DNA of 64,000 bases from contig NZ_JABBJN010000020.1 in NCBI RefSeq assembly GCF_012928505.1, positions 38,756 through 102,755 on the forward strand, given 5' to 3'. The position numbers and the translations under genes are program-made. Within the stretch, counting starts at the first letter, position 1; each line of letters starts with the position of its first letter. This DNA is from Achromobacter sp. Bel (GTDB lineage: Bacteria; Pseudomonadota; Gammaproteobacteria; Burkholderiales; Burkholderiaceae_B). Shown here one piece after another: positions 33,430 through 41,446 of this stretch. Below the pieces are notes generated by a model. That model saw nothing but the letters and a program-made list of their open reading frames with translations, did not search any database and was not told where the DNA came from.

Positions 33430-34629
33430 TTATTTCTTGAAGACGGGCTTGCCAAGTGCGAGGTTGCTGGGTGCGATGGTGACGAGCTTGCCGTCCTGCC
33501 ACTGCATGACGTAGAACGTGGACGCGTTGTTCTGGCCGTCTTCGCCGAACTCGAAGGCCCAGCCGTTGGCCGTCTGGCCGGCGGGCTTCTTGTAGGCCAG
33601 GACGGCGGCGCGGATCTTGTCCTTGTCCGTCGACTTGGCGTTGCCGATGGCTTCGAAGAACGCCTTGGCGCCGACGTAGTTGGTCAGGCTATGGCCGGAT
33701 TGCGGATCGCTCTTGTAGGTGGACTTGTAGGCTTCCAGGAACTTGTCCAGGCCCGGCGCGCCAGCCGGATTGATGGACGACTGCGGGAAGTCCAGGTCGA
33801 ACACGCCATTCATGTCGGCGCCGACCGCCTTGGCCGTATCGGCCAGCGAGTAGCCGCCGCCCGCGCCGATCACGACCTTGGGCTTGAAGCCTGCGGCGCG
33901 CGCCTGGCTGAAGAACAGGATGGCGTCGTTCTGATAGGCCGTCTGCAGCACCACGTCGACCTTGGCGCCCTTCAGGCGCAGGATCAACGACGACAGGTCC
34001 ACCGTCTTGGCCGAGTAGGGCAGCACTTCGGCCACCGTGTAGCCCAGTTCCTGGGCGCGTTTCTTTTCGGTGGCCGCCACGTCGGTGCCATACGGCCCGT
34101 CTTCGTGGATGATGCCGATCTTGATGTCCTTGGGGTTCAGCCCCATCCCCGGGGCAATGGTGTCATGCAGCGCGTTGACGACCGACACGCCATACAGCGC
34201 CGTGTTGGGGTTGCTGCGGAACAGGTACTTGTAGCCGCGCGTGGTGATCTTGTGGGCGGTGGCGCCCAGTTCGAAGTACGGCACACCCGCCAGTTCCGTC
34301 ACGGGCGAGGCCGCGTACGAGATGCCCGATGCGTAGCTGCCGAACACACCGACCACGTTGGCCGAGATCAAGCGCTTGGTTTCCGACACGGCTTGCGTCG
34401 GATCCACGGCGTCCGCCTTCACGATTTCGATCTTTTCGCCGTTGACCCCGCCCGCGGCATTGATCTCGTTCACGGCCAGTTCCAGGCCGCGATAGCTCTC
34501 TTGCCCCAGGAGCGCAAGCGCGCCGCTGAACGGGAAGAGGGCGCCCACTTTCATGTCGGCCGCTGCGGTGCCGCTTGCCATGACGCCGCACACGCCCAGC
34601 GCCAAAATAATCTTATTGAACTTGAACAC
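33430..34629 (-). CDS. livK: HAAT-type periplasmic substrate-binding protein
   Basis: 399 residues from GTG 34629 (AAGGAG nine bases upstream). Signal peptide IILALGVCGVMASGTAAA, mature start DMKVGALFPFSGALALLGQESYRGLELAVNEINAAGG, the standard periplasmic-binding fold I of amide/branched-chain-type receptors. Further block VGVFGSYASGISYAASPVTELAGVPYFELGA. First gene of a six-gene operon. The AT-rich sequence ATATATGATATAT at 34692-34704, shared with two other promoters in the cluster, lies 63 bases upstream. Ligand unknown. Confidence 0.94.
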   Translation of the reverse strand: MFKFNKIILALGVCGVMASGTAAADMKVGALFPFSGALALLGQESYRGLELAVNEINAAGGVNGEKIEIVKADAVDPTQAVSETKRLISANVVGVFGSYASGISYAASPVTELAGVPYFELGATAHKITTRGYKYLFRSNPNTALYGVSVVNALHDTIAPGMGLNPKDIKIGIIHEDGPYGTDVAATEKKRAQELGYTVAEVLPYSAKTVDLSSLILRLKGAKVDVVLQTAYQNDAILFFSQARAAGFKPKVVIGAGGGYSLADTAKAVGADMNGVFDLDFPQSSINPAGAPGLDKFLEAYKSTYKSDPQSGHSLTNYVGAKAFFEAIGNAKSTDKDKIRAAVLAYKKPAGQTANGWAFEFGEDGQNNASTFYVMQWQDGKLVTIAPSNLALGKPVFKK

Positions 34630-34691
34630 GGTCTACGCTCCTTTGTCGGTATGGGATGCGGACTGTTTTTAGTGGCGTCCGTCTTTTTTAA

Positions 34692-34704
34692 ATATATGAT
34701 ATAT
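34692..34704. promoter_or_regulatory. Candidate GntR operator, site 1 (importer side)
   Basis: ATATATGATATAT, symmetric about its central base. Its reverse complement is identical to 39541-39553 between gntR and the transketolase genes. Lies 63 bases upstream of the substrate-binding gene start. It could also contribute a -10 box. Confidence 0.55.
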
Positions 34705-34902
34705 GTGCCGGGCAGGTACGAAAACCCCGCCTTGGATTCTAGTTGGGGCCACAGCAAGCCGAATCGGGGAATTCCCTAAAGCCGCATGAATAAAGACTTA
34801 GCGGCCGATAGGAGGCGAAATCAACCGCAATATTCCGTCAGGCGGGCGTACCTTTGCAGCAGCGCCCAGTGGCGCCGAAAGTGCAAGAAACTAGCCGGCT
34901 TA

Positions 34903-34920
34903 ATCATATATCCTATATCA
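34903..34920. promoter_or_regulatory. Candidate GntR operator, site 2 (SDR side)
   Basis: ATCATATATCCTATATCA. Its first 13 bases (ATCATATATCCTA) are identical to 39545-39557. Lies 42 bases upstream of the SDR start. Confidence 0.55.
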
Positions 34921-34961
34921 TCAGACACGCGCTTTTCCATAAAAACCCAGGAGACAGAAGC

Positions 34962-35744
34962 ATGTTCGAGGAAGTGGATTTCGCCGGAAAACGGGTCCTG
35001 ATCACCGCCGGCGCGGATGGTCTGGGCCTGGAGATGGCCAAGGTGTTCCACCACGCCGGCGCCACGGTGTTCGTGTGTGACGTGAATGAAGCGCGCCTGG
35101 CCGCGCTGCCCGCCGAATTGCCTGGCGTGCATACCGCCGTGGCAGACGTGTCGGACGAGGACAGCGTGGGCGCGCTCTTCAAGGCGGTCAAGCAAAAGCT
35201 GGGCGGGCTGGACATCCTGATCAACAACGCCGGTGTGGCCGGACCGACGGGTTATGTCGAAACTCTGTCCAAGGCAGACTGGGACCGCACGCTGGCCGTG
35301 AATATCACCGGCCAGTTCCTGTGCGCGCGGCAGGCCATCGGCCTGTTGAAAGCGTCCAAGGCGGGCGTGATGATCAATCTGTCTTCCGCGGCCGGTCACC
35401 TGGGCTTTGCCGGGCGGTCGGTGTATTCCGCCTCCAAGTGGGCGGTGATCGGATTCACGAAGTCGCTGGCGATCGAACTGGGGCCGCATGGCATCCGGGT
35501 CAACGCCATCCTGCCCGGCGCCGTCGAAGGCCCGCGCATCCGCGCCGTCATCGCGGCCAAGGCCGACACGCTTGGCCGCCCGGTGGACGAGATCGCGGCG
35601 CAGTACGAAAACCAGGCCGTGCTGGGCCGCATGGTCACGGCGCGCGATATCGCGAACATGGTGCTGTTCAACGCTAGCGAAGCCGCCCGCAGCGTCACGG
35701 GGCAGGCCATCGTGGTGGACGGCTTTACGCAGAAGCTCTACTGA
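34962..35744 (+). CDS. Short-chain dehydrogenase/reductase (first gene of BKACE operon)
   Basis: 260 residues from ATG 34962 after CAGGAGACAGAAGC. Classical SDR with a slightly altered glycine motif (TAGADGLGLEMAK in place of TGxxxGIG), NNAGVAG, catalytic Ser in NLSSAAGHLGF and Tyr/Lys in YSASKWAVIGF. Its last base is shared with the ATG of the next gene. It should oxidise a hydroxyl group early in the pathway. Different from the SDR at 28.2 kb. Confidence 0.92.
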   Translation: MFEEVDFAGKRVLITAGADGLGLEMAKVFHHAGATVFVCDVNEARLAALPAELPGVHTAVADVSDEDSVGALFKAVKQKLGGLDILINNAGVAGPTGYVETLSKADWDRTLAVNITGQFLCARQAIGLLKASKAGVMINLSSAAGHLGFAGRSVYSASKWAVIGFTKSLAIELGPHGIRVNAILPGAVEGPRIRAVIAAKADTLGRPVDEIAAQYENQAVLGRMVTARDIANMVLFNASEAARSVTGQAIVVDGFTQKLY

Positions 35745-36700
35745 TGGGCGCCGGCCGCGAGGCGCGTTGCGCCGCCATCATCGGAACGGGGCTCATCGGC
35801 CAGGGGTGGGCCATTGTGTTCGCGCGCAAGGGCTGGGCCGTGCGCCTGTACGACGTCAATGCGGCCATGCTGGCCGAGGCTCGCTCGCTGATCCTGCGGC
35901 AGTTGCGCGAACTGGAAACCCAGGGCCTGTTGACGGGCGCCGATGCCATCATCGAACGCGTGCATGTGGCCGCCAGCCTGGCCGATGCGGTCAAGGGCGC
36001 CTGCTACATCCAGGAGAACTCCCCGGAAAAGGTCGAGATCAAGCGCGCGCTGTTCTCGGAACTGGACGCGGCGGCCGAACCCGATGCCGTCATCGGCAGC
36101 TCGACCTCCAGCATCCCCGCCAGCCAGTTCACCGAGCATCTTGCCGGGCGCCACCGCTGCCTGGTCGCGCACCCGGTCAACCCGCCTTATCTCATTCCCG
36201 TCGTGGAGTTATGCCCTGCGCCGTGGACCAGCCCGCAGGCGCTGGACGCCGCAACCGCCGCCATGACGGCGATCGGCCAGAAGCCGGTGCTTGTCCGCCG
36301 CGAAATCGAAGGCTTCATCCTGAACCGTCTGCAGGGCGCGTTGCTGCACGAAGCCTTCCGACTGGCCAAGGAGGGCATCGCCAGCGCCGAAGACATCGAC
36401 GTGACCGTGAAGGACGGCCTGGGGTTGCGCTGGTCGTTCATGGGGCCGTTCGAAACGATCGACCTGAATGCGCCCGGCGGCATCGCCGACTACTGCGCGC
36501 GCTACGGCGGCCTGTACCAGTCCATCGGCGCCGATCAGGGCGAATGCGTGGCCTGGGACGGGGCGCTGGTGGAGGCGCTGGAACACGAACGCCGCAGCCT
36601 GCTACCGCAGGAAGACCTTGCCAAGCGCCGCTTCTGGCGCGATGAAAAACTGATGCGCCTGATGCGCCACAAACAAGAGAACGGAGACAACCATGGCTAA
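35744..36700 (+). CDS. Lambda-crystallin/3-hydroxyacyl-CoA-dehydrogenase-family NAD dehydrogenase
   Basis: 318 residues. NAD site GTGLIGQG at 14-21; catalytic block AHPVNPPYLIPVVEL; SSTSS segment; C-terminal LRWSFMGPFETIDLNAPGGIADYC, which resembles lambda-crystallin/L-gulonate 3-dehydrogenase and L-carnitine dehydrogenase more than fatty-acid FadB. These enzymes oxidise a free 3-hydroxy acid to a 3-keto acid. Overlaps the SDR stop by one base and overlaps the BKACE gene by 8 bases, so a 3-keto acid product handed to BKACE is the obvious reading. The specific substrate is not known. Confidence 0.9.
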   Translation: MGAGREARCAAIIGTGLIGQGWAIVFARKGWAVRLYDVNAAMLAEARSLILRQLRELETQGLLTGADAIIERVHVAASLADAVKGACYIQENSPEKVEIKRALFSELDAAAEPDAVIGSSTSSIPASQFTEHLAGRHRCLVAHPVNPPYLIPVVELCPAPWTSPQALDAATAAMTAIGQKPVLVRREIEGFILNRLQGALLHEAFRLAKEGIASAEDIDVTVKDGLGLRWSFMGPFETIDLNAPGGIADYCARYGGLYQSIGADQGECVAWDGALVEALEHERRSLLPQEDLAKRRFWRDEKLMRLMRHKQENGDNHG

Positions 36701-37628
36701 GCCCAAACAGAAAGTCGTCATTACCTGCGCCGTGACGGGCGCCATCCACACGCCCAGTATGTCGCCGCACCTGCCGGTCACCGCCGACGAGATCGCGGAA
36801 GCCGCGATTGGCGCCGCCAAGGCGGGCGCGGCGGTGTTGCACCTGCACGCGCGCGATCCGCAGACCGGCAAGCCGTCGCAAGACCCGGCGCTGTTCAAGC
36901 CATTCCTGGAACGGATCAAGAACGAGACCGACGCCATCATCAATATCACCACCGGCGGCAGTCCGCACATGACGGTGGAAGAGCGCATGCGCCCCGCCAC
37001 GACCTTCCAGCCCGAACTGGCCTCGCTGAACATGGGGTCGATGAACTTCGGCCTGTTCCCGATGCTGGACCGCTTTCAGGACTTCAAGCATGACTGGGAA
37101 AGGGAACACCTGGAGAACAGCCGCTCGCTGATCTTTCGCAATACCTATCAGGACATCGAATCCATCCTGACGCTGGGCAACGCCAACGGCACGCGCTTCG
37201 AATTCGAGTGCTACGACATCAGCCACCTGTACAACCTGGCGCACTTCGTAGACCGCGGCCTGGTGAAGTCGCCCCCGTTCATCCAGTCGGTATTCGGCAT
37301 CCTGGGCGGCATCGGTCCGCATCCGGAAGATCTGATGCACATGAAGCGCACCGCCGACCGGCTGTTCGGCAATGACTACGAATGGTCGATCCTGGGCGCG
37401 GGCCGCAACCAGATGCCGCTGGCCACCATCGGCGCGGCGATGGGGTCGAACGTGCGCGTGGGGCTGGAGGATTCGCTGTGGATCGGACCGGGCCAGTTGG
37501 CGGAATCGAATCGCGTCCAGGTCGAGCGCATCCGTTCCATCCTGGAAGCGCTGAACCTGGAAGTGGCGACGCCGGATGAAGCGCGGGCCAAACTCGGCCT
37601 GAAGGGCCGGGACAACGTGAAGTTCTGA
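36693..37628 (+). CDS. BKACE-family beta-keto acid cleavage enzyme (DUF849)
   Basis: 311 residues. Zinc-binding HLHAR (His50, His52), ITTGGSPHMTVEERM, FGILGGIGPHPEDL and the GLED motif with Glu259 match the beta-keto acid cleavage family, whose prototype is 3-keto-5-aminohexanoate cleavage enzyme. The family reacts a beta-keto acid with acetyl-CoA to give acetoacetate and a new acyl-CoA. Preceded by a 3-hydroxy-acid dehydrogenase, which fits. Dehydrocarnitine is one known substrate class, but the transketolase and AroE-like genes nearby argue for something else. Confidence 0.93.
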   Translation: MAKPKQKVVITCAVTGAIHTPSMSPHLPVTADEIAEAAIGAAKAGAAVLHLHARDPQTGKPSQDPALFKPFLERIKNETDAIINITTGGSPHMTVEERMRPATTFQPELASLNMGSMNFGLFPMLDRFQDFKHDWEREHLENSRSLIFRNTYQDIESILTLGNANGTRFEFECYDISHLYNLAHFVDRGLVKSPPFIQSVFGILGGIGPHPEDLMHMKRTADRLFGNDYEWSILGAGRNQMPLATIGAAMGSNVRVGLEDSLWIGPGQLAESNRVQVERIRSILEALNLEVATPDEARAKLGLKGRDNVKF

Positions 37629-37640
37629 TCAGGGGCGGCG

Positions 37641-37662
37641 GGCCGGCGCGGCTGCGCCGGCC
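37641..37662. terminator. Hairpin between convergent BKACE and GldA-like genes
   Basis: 9-base-pair GC-rich stem (37641-37649 with 37654-37662) with a 4-base loop in the 38-base gap between two convergent stop codons. No U-run, but the position suggests a bidirectional transcription barrier. Confidence 0.5.
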
Positions 37663-37666
37663 ATGT

Positions 37667-38737
37667 TCAAGCGTGGCGGCGCAGCGCGCCGGCAAGCGTG
37701 GCGACGTCCAGGGGGCGATCGAAATTGGCGGCGTGGCGGGCCTTCAAGGTCAATTCCGCGGCCAGCGTCAGGTCCGCGTCGCTGGGGGTGTCGGCGGCGC
37801 CCAGCTCGCGCAGGGTCGCGGGCAGGCCTACCTGCGCATACCACTGGGTCAGGTCTGCCAGCATGCCATCGTTGCGCTGTTCCAGGTCCAGTTGCACCAG
37901 CAAGCCGACCGCGACCTGCAATCCGTGCAGCGCGGTCGCCACGCCGCCGATCTTGGGCAGTCCGCGTGTCAGCGCGTGGGCGATCGACAGGCCGCCGCTT
38001 TCAAAACCGAGACCGCTCATGAGGATCATCGCTTCCACCACGCGTTCGAACGCCGGCGTGGGTTGGCCCGTGCCGGCTGCCGCCAAGGCTTCCACGCCAT
38101 CGGCCAGCAACGTGCGCAGGCAGCCGTCGGCGATCAACTGTGCGGTCAGCAGCGGAGCGCCGTCGTACATGTTCTTGCCGCCGTTGCGTTGGCATTGCTC
38201 GGCCTCGAACTTCTTGGAGATCGCGTCGCCCAGGCCGGCGCGGAAGAAGTGCGCCGGCGCCGTCGCGATGATGGCGGTGTCCACCAGCACGACCGTGGGG
38301 TTGAACAGCATGTGCTCGACGGCCAGGAGGTTGTGATGGTCGTCGTAGAGCACATAGTTCTTGCTGGTGGGCGCATCGTTGGACGCCACCGTGGGCACGG
38401 TGACCAGATGGCAGTGGGCCGACTTCGCCACCGCCTTGCCCGCATCCAGCGATTTGCCGCCACCCACCGCGATCACCAAATCGATGCCGGCCTGCGACGC
38501 CTGCGCGCGAAGCTGAGCGATGACCTCGGGCGTCAGGTCGCCGTCGACGATCAGCGGAGCCACCTCGACGCCGTGTTCTGCGCACAAGGTTTCGATTCTG
38601 GGTCCCAGCACGCCTTGGACGTAGCGGTCGATGACCAGGGCGGCGCGGCGCCCGAACAAGGCGGCGTACTGGCCCAAGGCGTCGAGCGCGCCCGCTCCCT
38701 GTATATACCGGCTGGGGGCGCCAAAAATCTTCAGCAT
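37667..38737 (-). CDS. GldA-like iron/zinc-dependent alcohol dehydrogenase
   Basis: 356 residues of the glycerol-dehydrogenase branch of family III alcohol dehydrogenases. NAD loop AVGGGKSLDAGKAVA, TVPTVASNDAPTS, and the metal ligands Asp in AGLGDAISKKFEAEQC, His in LSIAHALTRG and His in ALHGLQVAVG are all present. Oxidises glycerol-like polyols to ketoses such as dihydroxyacetone. Starts 9 bases after gntR stops, so the two are co-transcribed. Provides a polyol-oxidising step for the cluster. Confidence 0.9.
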   Translation of the reverse strand: MLKIFGAPSRYIQGAGALDALGQYAALFGRRAALVIDRYVQGVLGPRIETLCAEHGVEVAPLIVDGDLTPEVIAQLRAQASQAGIDLVIAVGGGKSLDAGKAVAKSAHCHLVTVPTVASNDAPTSKNYVLYDDHHNLLAVEHMLFNPTVVLVDTAIIATAPAHFFRAGLGDAISKKFEAEQCQRNGGKNMYDGAPLLTAQLIADGCLRTLLADGVEALAAAGTGQPTPAFERVVEAMILMSGLGFESGGLSIAHALTRGLPKIGGVATALHGLQVAVGLLVQLDLEQRNDGMLADLTQWYAQVGLPATLRELGAADTPSDADLTLAAELTLKARHAANFDRPLDVATLAGALRRHA

Positions 38738-38746
38738 GAAGTCTTC

Positions 38747-39451
38747 CTATTTGCGTGGCACGGGGGGGCGGTAGTCGAGCTCTTTTTCGCGTTCTACCAA
38801 CCAGTCGATCATGATCTTGCCGCCCCAGACCAGATCGGCCTGGATGGCGCTGCGCGCGGCTTCGGAGTCGCGCGCTTCCAGCGCTTCCAGCACGGCTTCG
38901 TGGCGGTGCTCGTTTTCGGAATAGTCCAGCCCGGCCGTCTTGATGTGGAACACCTTCAGGATGGGGCCCGTGATGACCCAGAACGATTCCACCGTGCTGC
39001 GCAGGATGGGCTTGTTGCTGGCTTCCAGGATGGCGAAGTGGAATTTGCGGTTCAGGTAGCTGGCGCGCTTGGGGTCCGTGGCCGTGCAGGAAATGAAATC
39101 CCGCTGCAGGGCGATCAGATTGTCCAGCTGCTTGCGCGTGATGTTCTGCGCGGCCTCGGCCGCGCCCATGCCTTCCAGGTGGAAGCGGATTTGCTGGATC
39201 TCGCGCAGTTTCTCCGAATTCACGTAGGGCACATAGACCGCCGTGGCAGCCTGCATTTCCAGGCCCTGTTCGCTGATCAGCCGGAAGATGGCCTCGCGTA
39301 CGGGCGTGATGGACACGCCCATCTCTTGGGCCAGTTCGCCGATGATCAGGCGTTCGCCGGGTTCGTACTGCCCGTTGATCAGGGCATTGCGGATTTCGTT
39401 ATAGACCCTGACGGAGAGGTTCTCTTTCTTTACCGGTTTGAGGCTGGGCAT
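38747..39451 (-). CDS. GntR-family (FCD/FadR-type) regulator of the catabolic cluster
   Basis: 234 residues. N-terminal winged helix (SVRVYNEIRNALINGQYEPG, IIGELAQEMGVSITPVREAIFRLISEQGLEM) and an all-helical FCD effector domain with LHRKFHFAILEASNKP-like and ENEHRHEAVLEALEARD segments carrying the metal-binding His residues. Heads the gntR-GldA-like operon and is divergent from the transketolase operon. AT-rich near-palindromes in both divergent promoter regions of the cluster make it the likely master repressor; effector unknown. Confidence 0.93.
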   Translation of the reverse strand: MPSLKPVKKENLSVRVYNEIRNALINGQYEPGERLIIGELAQEMGVSITPVREAIFRLISEQGLEMQAATAVYVPYVNSEKLREIQQIRFHLEGMGAAEAAQNITRKQLDNLIALQRDFISCTATDPKRASYLNRKFHFAILEASNKPILRSTVESFWVITGPILKVFHIKTAGLDYSENEHRHEAVLEALEARDSEAARSAIQADLVWGGKIMIDWLVEREKELDYRPPVPRK

Positions 39452-39540
39452 GACGTTTCGGGCGTGCTGTATTGAGGGAACGGGTGAATCCGGAATGAAT
39501 TCTAGCCCGCCATAGCCAATTCAAGCTCAATGGGTATATT

Positions 39541-39557
39541 ATATATCATATATCCTA
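39541..39557. promoter_or_regulatory. Candidate GntR operator, site 3 (gntR/transketolase side)
   Basis: ATATATCATATATCCTA, 18 bases upstream of the transketolase start. Bases 39541-39553 are the exact reverse complement of site 1; bases 39545-39557 are identical to part of site 2. Confidence 0.6.
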
Positions 39558-39575
39558 ACGAAGAAAGGACGCGCC

Positions 39576-40433
39576 ATGCGCCACCACCAGGAGGCCCCCA
39601 CCGAGGGGGAAGTCCGGATGCTGCGGGAAAAGGCCCGCCATATCCGGCTGGAGACAATCAGACTCATTGAAATCGCGAAGGTCGGGCACTACAGCTCGGT
39701 CTTCTCGTGCGCGGAAATATTCGCGTCGCTGTACTACGACGTGATGCGGCTGCGTCCGGGCGAGCCGCATTGGCCCGACCGCGACCGGTTCCTGATGGGC
39801 AAAGGCCATGCCGCTGTCGGCCTGTTTCCAGTGCTGGCCGACCACGGCTTTATCGACCGTGAATTGCTGGACGGCTACACCCGGCTGGGCAGCCCCCTGG
39901 GCGACCACCCCGATATGAGCAAGGTGCCGGGCGTGGATTTCAGCTCGGGGTCGATCGGGCATGCGCTGTCCAACGGCGTGGGCATGGCGGTAGGCGGTCG
40001 CATGAGCCAGCGCGATTTCAATGTCTTCGTGATGCTGGGCGACGGCGAGATGCAGGAAGGGCAGGTCTGGGAAGCAGCGTTGTTCGCCGCGCATAACCGC
40101 TTGTCGCGCCTGATCGCCATCGTCGACCGCAACGGCTACCAGCTGGACGGCAAGGTAGACGACGTGATGGGCGTGGAATCGTTGAAAGAAAAGTGGCAGG
40201 CGTTCGGTTGGGAGGTCCATGAAGTCGACGGGCACGACCTGCATGAATTGACGGCGCTGCTGCGGCGCCTGCGCGCGGACGACGCGCGCGCCAAGCCGGC
40301 TTGCGTGATCGCGAAGACGATCAAGGGCAAAGGCGTCTCCTATATGGAAACCGAGCCTGGCTGGCACTTGGGTTATCTGGCGCCGCAAGACGCGCAAAGC
40401 GCCATCGACGAAATCCTCTCCCGCGAGATCTGA
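39576..40433 (+). CDS. Transketolase, N-terminal (TPP-binding) subunit
   Basis: 285 residues, a separate chain carrying only the first transketolase domain. GKGHAA at 75-80, then the TPP motif from GDGEMQEGQ (155-163) to Asn187 in DRNGYQLDG. ATG after AAAGGACGCGCC. Works with the next gene as a heterodimeric transketolase moving a two-carbon ketol unit between sugars. Split transketolases of this kind usually sit in special catabolic operons rather than the pentose phosphate pathway. Confidence 0.94.
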   Translation: MRHHQEAPTEGEVRMLREKARHIRLETIRLIEIAKVGHYSSVFSCAEIFASLYYDVMRLRPGEPHWPDRDRFLMGKGHAAVGLFPVLADHGFIDRELLDGYTRLGSPLGDHPDMSKVPGVDFSSGSIGHALSNGVGMAVGGRMSQRDFNVFVMLGDGEMQEGQVWEAALFAAHNRLSRLIAIVDRNGYQLDGKVDDVMGVESLKEKWQAFGWEVHEVDGHDLHELTALLRRLRADDARAKPACVIAKTIKGKGVSYMETEPGWHLGYLAPQDAQSAIDEILSREI

Positions 40434-41432
40434 ATGGCACAGGCACAAGTCCTCTCCCCCGACTCCTGGCAGTACCGCGCCCTGAACGCGGTGAACCCCG
40501 GGCTGTCCTATCTTTCCGACGCGCTGATCGAGTTGGCGCAGGCCGGCCACCCCGTCGTGGCCGGGTCGGCCGACCTGCAATATTCCAACGGCCTGAACCG
40601 CTTTGCCGCGGCCTATCCGGACCGCTATATCCAGTTCGGCATTTCCGAGCAGAACATGGTGTCGGCCGCGGCGGGCTTGGCCACGACTGGCATGATGCCG
40701 TTCGTGGCCACGTTCGCGTCGTTCCTGGGGCTGTTGTGCTGCGAGCAGATCCGCATGGACGTGGCCTACACCAAGCTGCCAGTCCGGCTGATCGGCCACC
40801 ACACCGGCATCAGCCTGGGCTTCTACGGCACCTCGCATCACGCCACCGAAGACATCTCGACGATGCGCGCGCTGGCGGGCCTGACGGTAGTTTCGCCCGC
40901 GGACGGTCCGCAACTGGCCGCCGCCATCAAGGCCTCGGTCGACTGGCCCGAACCGATCTACTTCCGTATCGGGCGCGGCCGGGATCCGCAGGTCTATGAG
41001 GACGGCGCGCCGTTCGAATTCGGCCGCGCCATCGTGCATTCCTCGGGCAGTGACCTGAACATCATCGCTTGCGGCATCACGCTGCACGCCGCGCTGGCTG
41101 CGGCGGAGCAATTGCGCCAGGACGGCCTGTCGGTGGGCGTGATCGATATGCCGACCATCAAGCCGCTGGACCGCGACGCCGTGCTGGCGGCGGCGGGGCA
41201 GGCGCGCCTGATGATGACGGTGGAGGAACACAATGTGCTGGGCGGGCTGGGTTCGGCCGTGGCCGAAGTGCTGGCGGATGCCGGCACGGGCACCCGGCTG
41301 CGCCGTCACGGCATCTATGATGAATACAGCCTGATCGCGCCGCCCACCACGCTGTACGCCCACTACAAGCTGGACGCCGCCGGCATCGGCGAAGTGGCCC
41401 GCGAAGTGATCAAGACCTCAGATAAAGCCTGA
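40434..41432 (+). CDS. Transketolase, C-terminal subunit
   Basis: 332 residues. Pyrimidine-binding domain with catalytic Glu72 in FGISEQNMVSAAAGLA and MPFVATFASFL, then the C-terminal domain (IIACGITLHAALAAAEQL, TVEEHNVLGGLGSAVAEVL). ATG directly abuts the stop of the N-terminal subunit gene. The sequence around HHTGISLGFYGTSHHATEDI differs from housekeeping transketolase, consistent with an unusual acceptor or donor sugar. Confidence 0.94.
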   Translation: MAQAQVLSPDSWQYRALNAVNPGLSYLSDALIELAQAGHPVVAGSADLQYSNGLNRFAAAYPDRYIQFGISEQNMVSAAAGLATTGMMPFVATFASFLGLLCCEQIRMDVAYTKLPVRLIGHHTGISLGFYGTSHHATEDISTMRALAGLTVVSPADGPQLAAAIKASVDWPEPIYFRIGRGRDPQVYEDGAPFEFGRAIVHSSGSDLNIIACGITLHAALAAAEQLRQDGLSVGVIDMPTIKPLDRDAVLAAAGQARLMMTVEEHNVLGGLGSAVAEVLADAGTGTRLRRHGIYDEYSLIAPPTTLYAHYKLDAAGIGEVAREVIKTSDKA

Positions 41433-41446
41433 CCCCGGAGAACACG

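Larger units (their letters stand above)
34630..34961. other. Divergent promoter region of the importer and SDR-lambda-crystallin-BKACE operons
   Basis: 332 bases without a gene, strikingly AT-rich in two patches. It holds two copies of the candidate GntR operator (34692-34704 and 34903-34920), each near one of the divergent genes. Confidence 0.6.

Noticed and set aside
34962..37628. Assignment of the SDR/dehydrogenase/BKACE operon to carnitine degradation
   Set aside because: The dehydrogenase's C-terminus looks more like lambda-crystallin/L-gulonate 3-dehydrogenase, and the co-regulated transketolase, AroE-like and GldA-like genes do not fit carnitine. Kept as an alternative only.
37673..39475. 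Open frame of 600 codons on the plus strand opposite the GldA-like and gntR genes
   Set aside because: Antisense shadow of two well-supported genes; no recognisable domain or ribosome site.
39555..41363. Open frame of 602 codons on the minus strand opposite the transketolase genes
   Set aside because: Antisense shadow; the plus-strand genes have full TPP motifs and good starts.
39576..41432. Assignment of the split transketolase to apulose-phosphate or sulfosugar pathways
   Set aside because: No kinase, isomerase or sulfosugar-specific gene of those pathways is present in the cluster.
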